Assembly (NCBI GenBank): GCA_938004015.1
Contig: CALKWU010000243.1
Location: 1-5,983 of the forward strand
DNA from: an uncultured Oceanobacillus sp.
GTDB taxonomy: Bacteria; Bacillota; Bacilli; Bacillales; Amphibacillaceae
Length of the DNA stretch: 5,983 bases
Reading direction: 5' to 3'
The notes beneath the pieces are model-generated. The model had not been told where the DNA came from, made no database searches, and saw only the letters and a program-made list of their open reading frames with translations. Positions 5,851 through 5,983 of the stretch are shown here, piece by piece. Position 1 is the first letter of the stretch. Each line of letters opens with the position of its first letter. Position numbers and translations under genes: made by a program.

Positions 5851-5983
5851 GTAATTTTACTATGATAATTTTATTTATGTAATCTGAGAGTTTTGCAAAA
5901 TTAGATTTTTATTAAAAAGAGTTTTAAAAGAAGAGGCTGGGACAAAACCCTTCAAAACCCTTCTTCTATATGTAAAAACGGAC
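5851..5983. other. AT-rich non-coding flank of the IS
   Basis: Between the right IS end and the window edge there is no convincing coding sequence on either strand. The first 80 bases are strongly AT-rich. The last 50 bases hold the GAGGCTGGGACAAAACCC motif and a short direct repeat. Confidence 0.5.
5933..5983. repeat. Possible end of a second mobile element (GAGGCTGGGACAAAACCC motif), cut by the window edge
   Basis: The motif at 5933-5950 resembles GGCTGGGACAAAA sequences that I recall at or near the ends of IS1182-type elements and dispersed repeats in Firmicutes. This is recall, not a search. It is followed by a direct 10-bp repeat, AAAACCCTTC twice (5944-5963). No transposase is visible because the window ends 33 bases further on. 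It could instead be a small dispersed repeat without a transposase. Confidence 0.35.

Noticed and set aside
5843..5869. Outward plus-strand promoter at the right IS end (TTGAGT, then GATAAT)
   Set aside because: The spacing is only 15 nt and no gene follows within the window.
1..5983. CRISPR array, tRNA, rRNA, retron-type or toxin-antitoxin genes
   Set aside because: No regularly spaced repeats, no cloverleaf-like sequences, and no coding sequence of a reverse transcriptase or a small toxin pair were seen.

Overview
The window looks like chromosomal DNA of a low-to-mid GC Firmicute, most likely a Bacillaceae member (Bacillus, Geobacillus, Caldibacillus or a relative). The basis is strong GGAGG-type ribosome binding sites before every gene, use of TTG and GTG starts, lysine/glutamate-rich proteins and a Bacillaceae-style IS4-family element. 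The genus is inference only.

Positions 1-4352, all on the minus strand, hold a tightly overlapped four-gene operon whose products fit a Wadjet (Jet / MksBEFG-like) SMC plasmid-defence system. In transcription order it reads jetD (TOPRIM nuclease, GTG start at 4352), jetA (MukF-like kleisin, TTG start at 3348), jetB (MukE-like KITE subunit, ATG at 1853) and jetC (SMC-like ATPase, ATG at 1126). jetC runs off the left edge after 375 codons. Each junction overlaps (31, 14 and 17 bp) and each downstream gene has its own Shine-Dalgarno inside the end of the previous one, so translation is probably coupled. In the known family, JetABC forms a loop-extruding SMC complex that recognises small circular DNA, and JetD cleaves it. 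Having jetD first differs from the jetA-B-C-D order of the best-studied type I systems and suggests another Wadjet subtype, possibly type II.

Positions 4353-4585 are the operon leader and promoter region. A consensus -35 (TTGACA) lies 17 bp from a TAAAAC -10 on the minus strand.

Positions 4586-5850 are a degenerate IS4-family insertion sequence bounded by perfect 16-bp terminal inverted repeats. Its transposase is a pseudogene, broken by a 4-bp tandem duplication frameshift, an in-frame TGA and loss of the C-terminal part. It lies just upstream of the jet promoter in the same orientation. An imperfect hairpin overlaps its leader and start region.

Positions 5851-5983 are AT-rich and non-coding. 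They end in a GAGGCTGGGACAAAACCC motif that resembles the end of a further mobile element (perhaps IS1182-like). Overall this is a defence locus in a mobile-element-rich neighbourhood. The system itself is of a known class; I see no wholly new system here.
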